29,915 nt of DNA from Eubacterium sp. (GTDB lineage Bacteria > Bacillota > Clostridia > Oscillospirales > Acutalibacteraceae), in NCBI GenBank assembly GCA_014465955.1, contig JACTVT010000025.1, forward strand, positions 1 through 29,915, read 5' to 3'. The notes below the pieces were generated by a model, which was not told the DNA's origin, made no database searches, and saw nothing but the letters and a program-made list of their open reading frames with translations. Within the stretch, counting starts at the first letter, position 1, and each line of letters opens with the position of its first letter. The position numbers and the translations under genes were made by a program. This document shows, piece by piece, positions 7,640 to 15,812 of this stretch.

Positions 7640-10039
7640 TTATGAACGAAGGGTAATTCCCATTTTATTAAGGGCTTTTACTGCACGTTTTACGGCAGAA
7701 TCCGCCTCTTCGTCAGTCAGCGTTCTTTCTGCACTTCTCATTTTGATATTGAATGCAACGCTCTTTTTGCCCTCTTCAATCTGGTTGCCCTCGTAAACGT
7801 CAAACAGTTTTACGGCTTCAAGAGTCTTTCCGACTGCCTCGCCGATAGCCTTCTGCAGCATAAGAACAGGAATTTCCTTTTCACATACAAACGCTAAATC
7901 TCTTGTTGTAGCAGGGAATTTAGGCAGCGGCTTGTGTGTTCGTGTGCCGAGTTTATATTCGTAAGCGGTGTCAACATCAATTTCAGCAAGATAAACTCTT
8001 GTTCCGATGTCGTAATTTTCAGCAACAAGCGGATGAACCTCGCCGAGTGTTGCAACCGTTTTGCCTTCTATGATAAACTGAGCGCATCTGCCCGGGTGGA
8101 AAGTCGGGTTGTCTGTAATTGGCTGAACATCGTATTCGGCAGTGTTGAGTACATAAAGCAATTTTTCAACAATACCTTTGATTGTGTAGAAATCAGCGCC
8201 GTTTCCGTATAAGCCGACAGCAATTTTTTGCTTTTCAATCGGAAGTTTGCCCTTTTCTGTCGGTTTATATACAGTGCCTACCTCAAACAGGTTTGCGCTT
8301 TCATTTTTGTGGTTATAGTTGTGAGAAAGCACGCCGAGCATTGACGGCAGAATCGTCGTTCTCATAACGCTTGTGTCCTCGCCGAGCGGATTGCTGATTA
8401 CAACAGACTCTCTCATTTCACTGTCTTTTGCAAGATTAATTCTGTCATAAGCCTTAGGGCTGATGAAACTGAATGTTGAAACCTCACTGCAGCCGCAGGA
8501 GAGAAGTGTGTCATTAATCGTTCTTACAAATTTCTGCTCGTCGGTAAGTTTGCCTACTGCGATACCGCTTAAAATCCTGTTCGGAATATTTTGATAGCCG
8601 AAGAAACGTGCTACTTCCTCGGAAATATCGGCAATATGCTCAATATCGTTTCTGAATGACGGCGCAGTAATCATATCACCGTCAAATGTGAATTCAATCT
8701 TTTCAAGGATTTTCTTCTGCTCGTCTTCGCTTAAATCAATGCCGATGAAATCGTTTATCCACTTGTAGTCAAATTTCAGTGAAACAGGCTCTTTCGGTTT
8801 AACATAATTGTCAACAACGCCGTCAACAACATCGCCTGCATCAAGTAACTGAACAAGTTCAAGCGCACGGTTAAGTGCGTCAAGTGTTGCGCTCGGGTCA
8901 AGTTCTTTTTCATATCTGCTTGATGCCTCGGTTCTCATTCCGAGAGCCTTTGCAGTTCTTCTTACCGAAATTCCGTTAAAGCAGGCAGATTCAAAAACGA
9001 TAGTGGTTGTATCGTCCATAATACCGCTGTATTCGCCGCCCATAACGCCTGCTACTGCAACAGGTTTGTTTTCGTCGGCAATTACAAGCATACTGTCATT
9101 CAATTCACGTTCAACACCGTCAAGTGTTGTGATTGTTTCGCCGTTTCTTGCATTTCTTACATTAACAGTGTTGCCGTCAAGAAAACGCAGGTCAAATGCG
9201 TGCATCGGCTGACCGTATTCAAGCATAACGTAATTTGTGATGTCAACAATGTTGCTTATCGGTCTTACACCGCTTGCACGAAGTCTTTCACGAAGCCATC
9301 TCGGGCTTTCTTTTACTCTAACGTTTTCAACAACTGCACCTGAGTAGCGGTAGCACTTTTCAGGCTCATCAATATTGACTTTGAGCATATCGTTTACGTT
9401 GCCGTGACCTGCCTTAACAACAGGCTTTTTGAATGTGAATTCTCTGCCGAATGTTGCGGCAGCCTCTCTTGCAAGACCTGAAACGGACATACAGTCGCAT
9501 CTGTTTGGCGTTATTTCAAATTCAACGCAGGTGTCGTCATAGCCGATTGCCTTGTGAATATCCATTCCGAGCGTCTTGTCGCAGTCGTCGCCTAAAATGA
9601 AAATGCCGTCTGTTGCAGCATACGGAAAATCGTTTTGAGTAAGTCCGAGTTCGTCGATAGAGCAAAGCATACCGTTTGACTCAACGCCGCGCAGTTTGCC
9701 TTTTTTGATTTTCTCCAATTTGTGGTCTTTTCTGTTGATAACAACTGCGCCAGGCAGTGCAACGGGAATATAGTCGCCGACTGTAAGATTCTGAGCGCCT
9801 GTAACAATCTGCTCGTCACTCTCACCGCCTACATTGATGGAGCAAATCCATAAATGGTCTGAATCGGGGTGCTGTGTAAGCGAGTTTACTTTACCTACAA
9901 CAACATTTTCAATTTCTGCACCCTCAACCTTGAATTCTTCAACCTTTGAGCCCGAAAGGGTCATTGCGTCGCAGAATTCCTTGTCTGAAATATCATCTAA
10001 ATTAACGTAATCCTTAAGCCATTTTCTTGATAAAATCAT
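7640..10039 (-). CDS. pheT: Phenylalanine-tRNA ligase, beta subunit
   Basis: This 799-residue subunit of the (alpha-beta)2 enzyme charges tRNA-Phe. It has the full long-form layout. An N-terminal EMAP/OB tRNA-binding domain (about 40-150) contains VVGKVNSLTQHPDSDHLWIC. The B3/B4 editing region (about 200-400) includes RPISNIVDITNYVMLEYGQP and HAFD. The B5 domain follows (about 400-475), then the catalytic-like core with ISNPLGEDTSVMRTTILPSM, and a C-terminal FDX-ACB anticodon-binding domain (about 705-799, PLPKFPATTRDLAFV). It starts 13 bases after pheS, with AAGGAGGTG in the gap, and is cotranscribed under the same T-box leader. Length is normal for the family and nothing looks broken. Confidence 0.97.
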   Translation of the reverse strand: MILSRKWLKDYVNLDDISDKEFCDAMTLSGSKVEEFKVEGAEIENVVVGKVNSLTQHPDSDHLWICSINVGGESDEQIVTGAQNLTVGDYIPVALPGAVVINRKDHKLEKIKKGKLRGVESNGMLCSIDELGLTQNDFPYAATDGIFILGDDCDKTLGMDIHKAIGYDDTCVEFEITPNRCDCMSVSGLAREAAATFGREFTFKKPVVKAGHGNVNDMLKVNIDEPEKCYRYSGAVVENVRVKESPRWLRERLRASGVRPISNIVDITNYVMLEYGQPMHAFDLRFLDGNTVNVRNARNGETITTLDGVERELNDSMLVIADENKPVAVAGVMGGEYSGIMDDTTTIVFESACFNGISVRRTAKALGMRTEASSRYEKELDPSATLDALNRALELVQLLDAGDVVDGVVDNYVKPKEPVSLKFDYKWINDFIGIDLSEDEQKKILEKIEFTFDGDMITAPSFRNDIEHIADISEEVARFFGYQNIPNRILSGIAVGKLTDEQKFVRTINDTLLSCGCSEVSTFSFISPKAYDRINLAKDSEMRESVVISNPLGEDTSVMRTTILPSMLGVLSHNYNHKNESANLFEVGTVYKPTEKGKLPIEKQKIAVGLYGNGADFYTIKGIVEKLLYVLNTAEYDVQPITDNPTFHPGRCAQFIIEGKTVATLGEVHPLVAENYDIGTRVYLAEIDVDTAYEYKLGTRTHKPLPKFPATTRDLAFVCEKEIPVLMLQKAIGEAVGKTLEAVKLFDVYEGNQIEEGKKSVAFNIKMRSAERTLTDEEADSAVKRAVKALNKMGITLRS

Positions 10040-10052
10040 TCATCACACCTCC

Positions 10053-11072
10053 TTAAAACTGACCGAGAAATCTTAAATCATTCTCGTAAAGTAATCTCAT
10101 ATCATCAATGTTGAAGCGGAACATAACAAGTCTTTCAAGTCCGATACCGAAAGCAAAGCCGCTGTATTCCTCAGGGTCAACGCCGCCGTTTTTAAGAACT
10201 TTCGGGTGAACCATTCCACCGCCGAGAATTTCAATCCAGCCTTCACCTTTGCACATCGGGCAGCCCTTGCCGCCGCATTTAAAGCAGGAAACGTCAATTT
10301 CACAACTTGGCTCTGTGAACGGGAAGTGGTGCGGTCTTAAACGGATTTTGGTGTCCTCACCGTAAAGGCGCTTTGCAAATGCCTCAAGCGTGCCCTTAAG
10401 GTCTGCCATTGAAACGCCCTTGTCAACTACAAGTCCCTCAATCTGGTGGAAAAGAGGGGAGTGTGTAGCGTCAACAGCGTCGGAACGGAAAACACGGCCG
10501 GGTGCAATCATACGGAACGGTGGCTTGTGCTGCTCCATAAATCTGATTTGAACGGGGCTGGTCTGCGTTCTCAAAACAATGTTGTCGTCAATATAAAATG
10601 TGTCCTGTGTATCTCTTGCAGGGTGGTCTTTCGGAATGTTGAGCGCCTCAAAGTTGTAGTAATCATATTCAACCTCAGGACCTTCTGCAACGTTAAATCC
10701 CATTCCCATAAAGATTTCTTTAATTTCATCAAGCACGATTGAAAGCGGGTGCTTGTGACCGATTGACGCCTCTGTGCCGGGCATAGTAACGTCAAGTTTT
10801 TCATCTTCAAGTCTTTTGGCAAGTTCTGCCTTTTTTAATTCTTCGCTTTTTGCGGCAATTTTAGCCTCAATGTCTGCACGGATTTCATTGGCAAGTTGAC
10901 CGATAACGGGTCTTTCTTCGGCAGAGAGTTTGCCCATCTGCTTTAAAATAGCAGTAAGTTCGCCCTTTTTGCCGAGATATTTTATTCTCGCCTCTTCAAT
11001 CTGCTCTTTCGACTCAAAAGAATCAAGCGCTTCTTTTGCAGCCTGTCTGATTTTTTCAAGTTGTGTTTTCAT
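10053..11072 (-). CDS. pheS: Phenylalanine-tRNA ligase, alpha subunit
   Basis: This 339-residue class II synthetase subunit carries the phenylalanine- and ATP-binding site. An N-terminal coiled coil (about 1-85) includes LGKKGELTAILKQMG. The core follows, with GHKHPLS, DTFYIDDNIVLRTQTSPVQIR, the motif 2 region FRMIAPGRVFRSDAVDATHSP, and motif 3 FGIGLERLVMFRFNIDD near the end. A four-Cys cluster (CFKCGGKGCPMC) before GWIEILGGGMV is the form common in Bacillota. The start at 11072 (MKTQLEKIRQ) is chosen because GAAAGGA lies about 8 bases upstream. Longer in-frame readings would run into the T-box terminator. Expression should rise when uncharged tRNA-Phe accumulates. Confidence 0.97.
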   Translation of the reverse strand: MKTQLEKIRQAAKEALDSFESKEQIEEARIKYLGKKGELTAILKQMGKLSAEERPVIGQLANEIRADIEAKIAAKSEELKKAELAKRLEDEKLDVTMPGTEASIGHKHPLSIVLDEIKEIFMGMGFNVAEGPEVEYDYYNFEALNIPKDHPARDTQDTFYIDDNIVLRTQTSPVQIRFMEQHKPPFRMIAPGRVFRSDAVDATHSPLFHQIEGLVVDKGVSMADLKGTLEAFAKRLYGEDTKIRLRPHHFPFTEPSCEIDVSCFKCGGKGCPMCKGEGWIEILGGGMVHPKVLKNGGVDPEEYSGFAFGIGLERLVMFRFNIDDMRLLYENDLRFLGQF

Positions 11073-11102
11073 TTTCAGTATCCTTTCTATTTGTATTGGG
11101 AC

Positions 11103-11353
11103 AAAAAAATACTTGCCCCTGTAAATTAGGGACAAGTAATAATAACCTGCGGTACCACCCTTATTATTGCATTGAGCAATCACTCATTAGGTTTATAACG
11201 TAACCTGCACCGTCTGCACCTACTGTATTTTTCAGCACAGCCACTCAGAAGGGAACTTCGCCTTTATCCGTTATACGAAACTTACAGCCAACGGTTTCGC
11301 TCTCTGAATAACAAAATAAAAGTTACTTTTCTTCGTCATCGTGTTTCATATTT
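11103..11353 (-). promoter_or_regulatory. T-box leader (tRNA-Phe responsive) of pheST
   Basis: On the minus strand this leader holds an AGAGAGCG element (11298-11305) near its 5' end and a candidate UUC (Phe) specifier in GAAGTTCCC (11253-11255). The T-box core AAGGGTGGTACCGCAGG is at 11146-11162. A terminator follows: ACTTGTCCCT and AGGGGCAAGT arms (11111-11137), then a T7 run. The core sequence can pair with the 5' arm to form the antiterminator when uncharged tRNA-Phe binds. This explains the long non-coding stretch before pheS. The specifier position is inferred from its spacing, not from folding. Confidence 0.93.
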
Positions 11354-11359
11354 TAATAC

Positions 11360-11388
11360 ATTATATTACAAAAATAATTTTTTTGCAA
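11360..11388 (-). promoter_or_regulatory. Promoter of the pheST operon
   Basis: TTGCAA (11383-11388), a 17-base spacer and a perfect TATAAT (11360-11365) read on the minus strand. It begins 8 bases after the sialidase stop codon. No terminator was found between the two genes, so sialidase transcripts may run into the T-box leader. Confidence 0.8.
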
Positions 11389-11395
11389 GTGTTTT

Positions 11396-12739
11396 TTATT
11401 TTGTAATATCATCTATCTTATATGTTTTGAATTCAATATAACTTCCCGGCTGGGATTCGTAAAGCACGCCGATTGTGTTATCGTCAATCTGTGTAAGACA
11501 AGAATATGCAAAAAAGCCTTTGTTGATTTCAACGTGTTTCAGCCATTCAATATGTGAGTAAAAGCCCTTTTTAACTCTTAATTTGCCGATTGAAAGCACG
11601 CCGTTTGCACGCTTTCTTTCAGATGGGTGAGAGCAGAAAACATAACCGCCTGCCGTAATAATACTTTTCTGGCATTTCGGCGCACGGATTGCGGTTTTGC
11701 CGTTTTTAACCCAGTTTTTGCCGCCGTTTCTTGAAAACGAAAACGGTGCTTTGCCAAACATTTTCTGTCTGCCGACGCCGAGTATTGTTCCGTCCTCAGC
11801 CTCAATCATCTGCCATTCGTCAATGTTTTTGGCATATGGGTCAGACGCCGTTCTGTGCCACGTTTCGCCGTTATCGTCGCTGAAAACGGCAACGCATTCC
11901 TTTCTGTCAACATAAAGCGGCATAATAATTCTGCCGTCCTTTGTTGTTAAACCGACACCCGGTGCAACGCCCAAAAATGTGCCGTCTGTTTCACGCAGAA
12001 TCATATTGGTAATATCTCTCGGCTCGCTCCACGTTTTGCCGTTGTCACTGCTTTTCAGCATAAAAACATAGCATCTTTTCGGTGCTTTGAGCGGTGCGCC
12101 GAAGGTTGTTTCTGCACCCATTTCGTTTTTGCCCATAGCGCCGTTAAGATAAATGTTGCCCACGTATTCATCACCTTTATAAAGTGAGCCGAGTCCGTTT
12201 CTGACAGTATATTCTGTTTCGTTTTTGGCACTGTCAAAAACCCTGCCGTCACGTTTAACGTAATAAAATCTGCCGTCTCTGTCATAAATCAGCGGGCACA
12301 TTTCGTTATCAAGTTTTGCATACGGAATTTTCTTTTTGTCAAGCAGCCTTTTGTTGTGAAGCCCCTTGCATTCGGGCCAGAAATCAACAATCATAACAAC
12401 ATCGCCGTTCGGTGCAATTGCCATACACGGGTCAATGAAAAATGCAGATGCATAGCAGTCGCTCGTAATTCTTGTTTCACGGGCAGGGGGCACTGCAATT
12501 GCTTCTACCTTGCTCCACGTTTTGCCGCCGTCCTCACTGCGCCTTATTGCAATTTCAATATAGCCCCAGTCTGCACCGCAGGAGGCTCTGTCAATAGCCG
12601 CAATCAGCGTGCCGTTTGCATTTATAAGGCTTGGAATTCTGAATGCAACACCGCCGTTTTCTTCGTTACTGTGTTTTGTAAGTTCTTCATCAAGGAAAGC
12701 AGGACTGCTTCCGCAAAAAATAAGTTGTTCGTCAGCCAT
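11396..12739 (-). CDS. Sialidase (GH33-like), no signal peptide
   Basis: This is a 447-residue six-bladed-propeller exo-sialidase predicted to release terminal sialic acid. It resembles the catalytic domain of clostridial NanI. Arg34 lies in the FRIP motif, Asp57 is the likely acid/base (CGAD), Glu308 (EWQ), Arg324 and Arg375 complete the pocket, and Tyr412 (FFAYSCL) is the nucleophile. These roles are assigned by alignment from memory. Asp-boxes occur at 68-75 (SEDGGKTW), about 229-236 (SSDNGKTW) and about 286-294 (SDDNGETW), with a degenerate one after that. There is no signal peptide, membrane anchor or carbohydrate-binding module, so it is probably cytoplasmic. The start at 12739 follows AAAGGAG with 8-base spacing. 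No nanA/nanE/nanK genes are adjacent. The linkage preference and hydrolytic versus anhydro-type product cannot be told. Confidence 0.87.
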   Translation of the reverse strand: MADEQLIFCGSSPAFLDEELTKHSNEENGGVAFRIPSLINANGTLIAAIDRASCGADWGYIEIAIRRSEDGGKTWSKVEAIAVPPARETRITSDCYASAFFIDPCMAIAPNGDVVMIVDFWPECKGLHNKRLLDKKKIPYAKLDNEMCPLIYDRDGRFYYVKRDGRVFDSAKNETEYTVRNGLGSLYKGDEYVGNIYLNGAMGKNEMGAETTFGAPLKAPKRCYVFMLKSSDNGKTWSEPRDITNMILRETDGTFLGVAPGVGLTTKDGRIIMPLYVDRKECVAVFSDDNGETWHRTASDPYAKNIDEWQMIEAEDGTILGVGRQKMFGKAPFSFSRNGGKNWVKNGKTAIRAPKCQKSIITAGGYVFCSHPSERKRANGVLSIGKLRVKKGFYSHIEWLKHVEINKGFFAYSCLTQIDDNTIGVLYESQPGSYIEFKTYKIDDITK

Positions 12740-12767
12740 ATGTAAAACTCCTTTGTTTAATGAATTT

Positions 12768-12796
12768 ATTGTACCATATTTTTTCATAAATTGAAA
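12768..12796 (-). promoter_or_regulatory. Promoter of the sialidase gene
   Basis: On the minus strand, TTTCAA (12791-12796), a 17-base spacer and TACAAT (12768-12773) lie about 15 bases before the AAAGGAG ribosome site. The region is back-to-back with the alcohol dehydrogenase promoter, so the two divergent genes could share regulation. Confidence 0.6.
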
Positions 12797-12813
12797 TAAC
12801 TTATTAAAATCTA

Positions 12814-12842
12814 TTGCAAAAAATATCCATTTGTAATAAAAT
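12814..12842 (+). promoter_or_regulatory. Promoter of the alcohol dehydrogenase gene
   Basis: TTGCAA (12814-12819), a 17-base spacer and TAAAAT (12837-12842) precede a strong AAAAGGAGGA ribosome site. Confidence 0.7.
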
Positions 12843-12874
12843 AGATATGAAATATTTTAGAAAAGGAGGAATTT

Positions 12875-14083
12875 ATGATGCTTTGGGAAATTAAAAAATG
12901 CTGTTATCGTATATATCAGACTGCTTTTAAACTCGCAATGAACTTTCTTGATTGGTCTGAACCTCAGATTCTCGACGGTCAGGGTTCTGTTTTAAAACTG
13001 CCTGAATTCATAAAAAGCAAGGGTATTAACAAAGTGCTTGTCGTAACCGATAAGGGTCTTATGGGTCTTCATATTCTTGATCCGATGTTCAAAAAACTTG
13101 AAGAAGTCGGCGTTGAATATGTTGTTTATGATGAAGTACAGCCAAACCCTACTATTCCGAACATTGAGGCTGCACGTGAGATGTATATCAAAAACGCTTG
13201 TCAGGGCTTTATTGCTTTCGGCGGCGGTTCACCTATGGACTGCGCTAAGGCTGCTGCTGCAAGAATTGCTAAACCTAATCAGACTGTGCGCCAGATGCGC
13301 GGATACCTTAAAGTACATAAAAAATTACCACCGTTCTTCGCTGTTCCTACTACTGCAGGAACCGGCTCTGAAACAACTGTTGCTGCTGTTGTCTCCGACC
13401 CCGAAACACACGAGAAGAATGCAATCAATGATATCTGTCTTCGTCCAAGATATGCAGTGCTTGACCCGGAACTTACCGTAGGTTTGCCGCCGCATATTAC
13501 ATCAACTACAGGTATGGATGCATTAACTCATGCTGTTGAGGCTTATATCGGAAGAAGCAACACCAAAACAACAAGAGATCAGGCTGAAAAAGCAACCAAA
13601 CTCATTTTTGATAATGTTGAAGAGGCTTATAAGAACGGCAAAAACCTTGAGGCGAGAGCAAATATGCTGAAAGGCTCTTATCTGGCAGGCTGTGCATTTA
13701 CACGTGCTTATGTAGGTTATGTGCACGCTATTGCTCACAATTTAGGCGGCCTTTACGGTACGCCTCACGGTCTTGCCAATGCAGTTATTCTGCCTTATGT
13801 TCTCGACTGGTACGGCGAATCCATTTATCCTCAGCTTGCAAAGCTTGCCGATATCGTCGGTGTAGACGGTTACGGCGAGGCTGATAAGGCAATGAATTTC
13901 ATTTCTGCTATCAGAAAACTGAATGCCGATATGAATATCCCGTCATCATTTGATATGATTAAGGAAGAAGATTTGCCGACTCTTATCAGCAGAGCGCTTA
14001 AAGAGGGTAACCCTGGCTATCCTGTTCCTAAGATTATGAATTATAAGGATATGGAAGGCGTTATCCGCAAATTTATGGCATAA
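12875..14083 (+). CDS. Iron-containing (group III) alcohol dehydrogenase
   Basis: This 402-residue cytoplasmic NAD(P)-dependent oxidoreductase interconverts an alcohol and an aldehyde. Nucleotide-binding motifs are GGGSPMDCAKAAA and PTTAGTGSE. The metal ligands match the FucO/Fe-ADH pattern: Asp215 and His219 in DALTHAVEAY, His284 in HAIAHNLGG, and His298 in TPHGLANA. The N-terminus is about 20 residues longer than in many members (a Cys/Tyr-rich start before MNFLDW). It nevertheless has the only good ribosome site, AAAAGGAGGA, with ATG at 12875 and a second ATG at 12878. The gene is monocistronic between its own promoter and a strong terminator. The substrate is not evident: ethanol/butanol fermentation or 1,2-propanediol from deoxyhexose breakdown are both possible. 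Confidence 0.92.
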   Translation: MMLWEIKKCCYRIYQTAFKLAMNFLDWSEPQILDGQGSVLKLPEFIKSKGINKVLVVTDKGLMGLHILDPMFKKLEEVGVEYVVYDEVQPNPTIPNIEAAREMYIKNACQGFIAFGGGSPMDCAKAAAARIAKPNQTVRQMRGYLKVHKKLPPFFAVPTTAGTGSETTVAAVVSDPETHEKNAINDICLRPRYAVLDPELTVGLPPHITSTTGMDALTHAVEAYIGRSNTKTTRDQAEKATKLIFDNVEEAYKNGKNLEARANMLKGSYLAGCAFTRAYVGYVHAIAHNLGGLYGTPHGLANAVILPYVLDWYGESIYPQLAKLADIVGVDGYGEADKAMNFISAIRKLNADMNIPSSFDMIKEEDLPTLISRALKEGNPGYPVPKIMNYKDMEGVIRKFMA

Positions 14084-14104
14084 CATTATTAATACGTATA
14101 TCAG

Positions 14105-14133
14105 ATGCACCTGCTTTTGCAGGTGCATTTTTA
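14105..14133 (+). terminator. Rho-independent terminator after the alcohol dehydrogenase
   Basis: ATGCACCTGC (14105-14114) and GCAGGTGCAT (14119-14128) form a perfect 10-bp stem around TTTT, followed by a short T run. Confidence 0.9.
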
Positions 14134-14135
14134 TG

Positions 14136-14164
14136 TTGATCCAAAATCAGAATAGTGCTATATT
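14136..14164 (+). promoter_or_regulatory. Promoter of the second LRR/SLH gene
   Basis: TTGATC (14136-14141), a 17-base spacer and TATATT (14159-14164) precede an AAGGGGG ribosome site at about 14180. Confidence 0.6.
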
Positions 14165-14194
14165 GAAAATATATTATTAAAAGGGGGATTTTTT

Positions 14195-15481
14195 ATGAAA
14201 AAATCAAAACGCATAGTTTCGTTAATTTTGTCTGTCGCAATGTTGTTCAGTATCACTGCGGGACTTGACTTGACTGCCTTTGCTGAAGATGCAAAGTACG
14301 TTGAGGGTTATTATACGTATACAGTTGCAGACGGAAAAGCAACAATTGTTTCTTGTGATTCAAAAATCAGCGGTGATATTGTAATTCCGTCAACACTTGG
14401 TGGCTATCCTGTAATAAATCTTGGAAACGGCGCATTTTTCTTCTGCGACTATATAACCGGTGTTACATTGCCGAAAAGTATAGAGCGTCTTGAAGGCAAT
14501 GTATTTGATGACTGTGAGAAGTTAGAAAATATATTTGTAGAGGTTGGCAACAAAGCCTATACTTCTTTAAACGGAGTTTTGTTCAGTAAAGATAAAACAG
14601 TATTGGTTCAGTATCCTGTCGGAAATCCAAGATTATCTTATATAATTCCTGACGGCGTTAAATTTATTAAAGAAATGTCTTTTAAATGCTGTCCGTTAGT
14701 TTCTGTTGCAATACCAAAAAGTGTTGAAAAAGTTGAAGGCGGTGCATTTTTATGGTGCCATAATTTAGCGAATGTTTATTATGCAGGAAGTAGTGCTGAG
14801 TGGCAGTTAATTGATATTGGCTTTTATGATAATTTTGAAAATTCAAAAGTATATTATGACTATGATATGCCAACTCCGGCACAAGTTCAGTTTACAGACC
14901 TTAAACCATTCCAGAGTTATGATGAATATGTATTATACACATCAATAAACAATAGTTTTATATTAGGAACAAATCCGCCGAAATATACGGAATTTTCGCC
15001 CAAAATGCCGATATCAAGAGCAATGTTTGTGGTAATACTTTATAGAATGGCAGGCAATCCGTATGATGACTGTAATCCTTATACAAGCAGTCCTTTTACC
15101 GATATAGGCATTGATGCAGTGATGAGTTATTATTATAATGCCGCTTGCTGGGCGCTTGATGAGGGAATTACAACAGAAACAACCTTTAAGCCGTTCAATA
15201 ACGTAACACGTGAGCAGACAGCAACATTCCTTTACAGATATGCACAGGATAACGATAAACTCGGCGATACAGATTATAAAAACGTAAATCTTAATGCTTA
15301 TCATGACGGAAACAGTATCAGTCATTTTGCAGTTGATGCAATGAGATGGGCAAATTATAACGGTATGATTACTGGGACACAGCAGGGATATGCAAACCCG
15401 CAGGGTGCAACACAGCGTATCCACGCAACAAAGATTCTGTACGGCTTCGGCAAGGTTTGCAATATCGGCAATTTTGCGTAA
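14195..15481 (+). CDS. Secreted LRR_5 / SLH surface protein
   Basis: This 428-residue exported protein is attached to the cell wall. It has an N-terminal signal peptide ending LTAFA (residues about 1-31). A short set of BspA-type leucine-rich repeats follows (about 45-215), with IVIPSTLGGYPVINLGNGAF and VAIPKSVEKVEGGAF. Three SLH-like repeats occupy 233-428. The SLH half is closely similar to that of the protein at 4325-6859 and shares FSP..PI(S/T)RAMFV, YYYNAACWAL, GITTETTFKPF and an almost identical last 40 residues ending CNIGNF. It lacks the transglutaminase-like and Cys-rich parts, so it looks like a shorter relative sharing one wall anchor. Its binding partner is unknown; adhesion or surface display is inferred. 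The start has a clear AAGGGGG site. Confidence 0.87.
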   Translation: MKKSKRIVSLILSVAMLFSITAGLDLTAFAEDAKYVEGYYTYTVADGKATIVSCDSKISGDIVIPSTLGGYPVINLGNGAFFFCDYITGVTLPKSIERLEGNVFDDCEKLENIFVEVGNKAYTSLNGVLFSKDKTVLVQYPVGNPRLSYIIPDGVKFIKEMSFKCCPLVSVAIPKSVEKVEGGAFLWCHNLANVYYAGSSAEWQLIDIGFYDNFENSKVYYDYDMPTPAQVQFTDLKPFQSYDEYVLYTSINNSFILGTNPPKYTEFSPKMPISRAMFVVILYRMAGNPYDDCNPYTSSPFTDIGIDAVMSYYYNAACWALDEGITTETTFKPFNNVTREQTATFLYRYAQDNDKLGDTDYKNVNLNAYHDGNSISHFAVDAMRWANYNGMITGTQQGYANPQGATQRIHATKILYGFGKVCNIGNFA

Positions 15482-15493
15482 TTAAATAATAAA

Positions 15494-15542
15494 CGGTGCG
15501 TCGAGGACGCCGCACCCTACGTAGGGGTCGGAAGATTCCTAC
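15494..15542. repeat. Composite palindromic repeat
   Basis: Bases 15494-15520 equal the reverse complement of 17490-17516 at 26 of 27 positions. A GTAGG...CCTAC palindrome (15521-15542) abuts it. The local composition is much richer in GC than the flanks, which suggests a mobile or REP-like intergenic module. Confidence 0.75.
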
Positions 15543-15632
15543 ACGGTGTGGGGGAAACGTCGTCATAGGCGACAAAAGGGGACGGTGCTCGTAAAGCGTT
15601 CTCGACGACCCGATAATCGAATATACTAATAT

Positions 15633-15666
15633 TGGGAGGGTCTGCGTACCCTCCCATTTATTTTTC
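15633..15666 (+). terminator. Terminator after the second LRR/SLH gene
   Basis: TGGGAGGGT (15633-15641) and ACCCTCCCA (15648-15656) form a perfect 9-bp stem followed by TTTATTTTTC. The same GGGAGGGT module recurs at 17425-17446 after the symporter gene. Confidence 0.85.
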
Positions 15667-15675
15667 ATCTTTTCT

Positions 15676-15692
15676 TTGGTTAATTTAACCAA
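15676..15692. promoter_or_regulatory. Candidate operator palindrome
   Basis: TTGGTTAATTTAACCAA is a perfect 8+1+8 inverted repeat lying 33 bases before the -35 box of the sugar symporter gene. The placement would suit an activator or a looping repressor. No regulator gene is adjacent. Confidence 0.4.
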
Positions 15693-15725
15693 TATTGTGG
15701 AATAATGTTTGTGCATTGTGCCTGG

Positions 15726-15754
15726 TTGTAATAAACTGAAATAAATTATATAAT
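15726..15754 (+). promoter_or_regulatory. Promoter of the GPH symporter gene
   Basis: TTGTAA (15726-15731), a 17-base spacer and a perfect TATAAT (15749-15754). The leader is about 50 bases long before the ATG at 15813. Confidence 0.72.
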
Positions 15755-15812
15755 AATATTATTGCAAGTGGGGTGTTTCACTTCACTTAATTTTTATGTT
15801 AAGGGGTGCTGT

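Larger units (their letters stand above)
15482..15812 (+). other. Intergenic spacer: composite repeat, terminator, palindrome, promoter
   Basis: This 330-base gap has no gene. In order it holds an inverted copy of a module found at 17490 (15494-15520) and a GTAGG...CCTAC palindrome (15521-15542). A GC-rich stretch with further short inverted repeats (15543-15620) follows, then a terminator hairpin (15633-15666), a perfect operator-like palindrome (15676-15692) and the promoter of the sugar symporter (15726-15754). A small AAGTG/CACTT inverted repeat lies in the leader just after the -10 box. Confidence 0.75.

Noticed and set aside
11073..11183. N-terminal extension of PheS
   Set aside because: It would be encoded by the T-box terminator and antiterminator, and homologues begin at MKTQLEKI.
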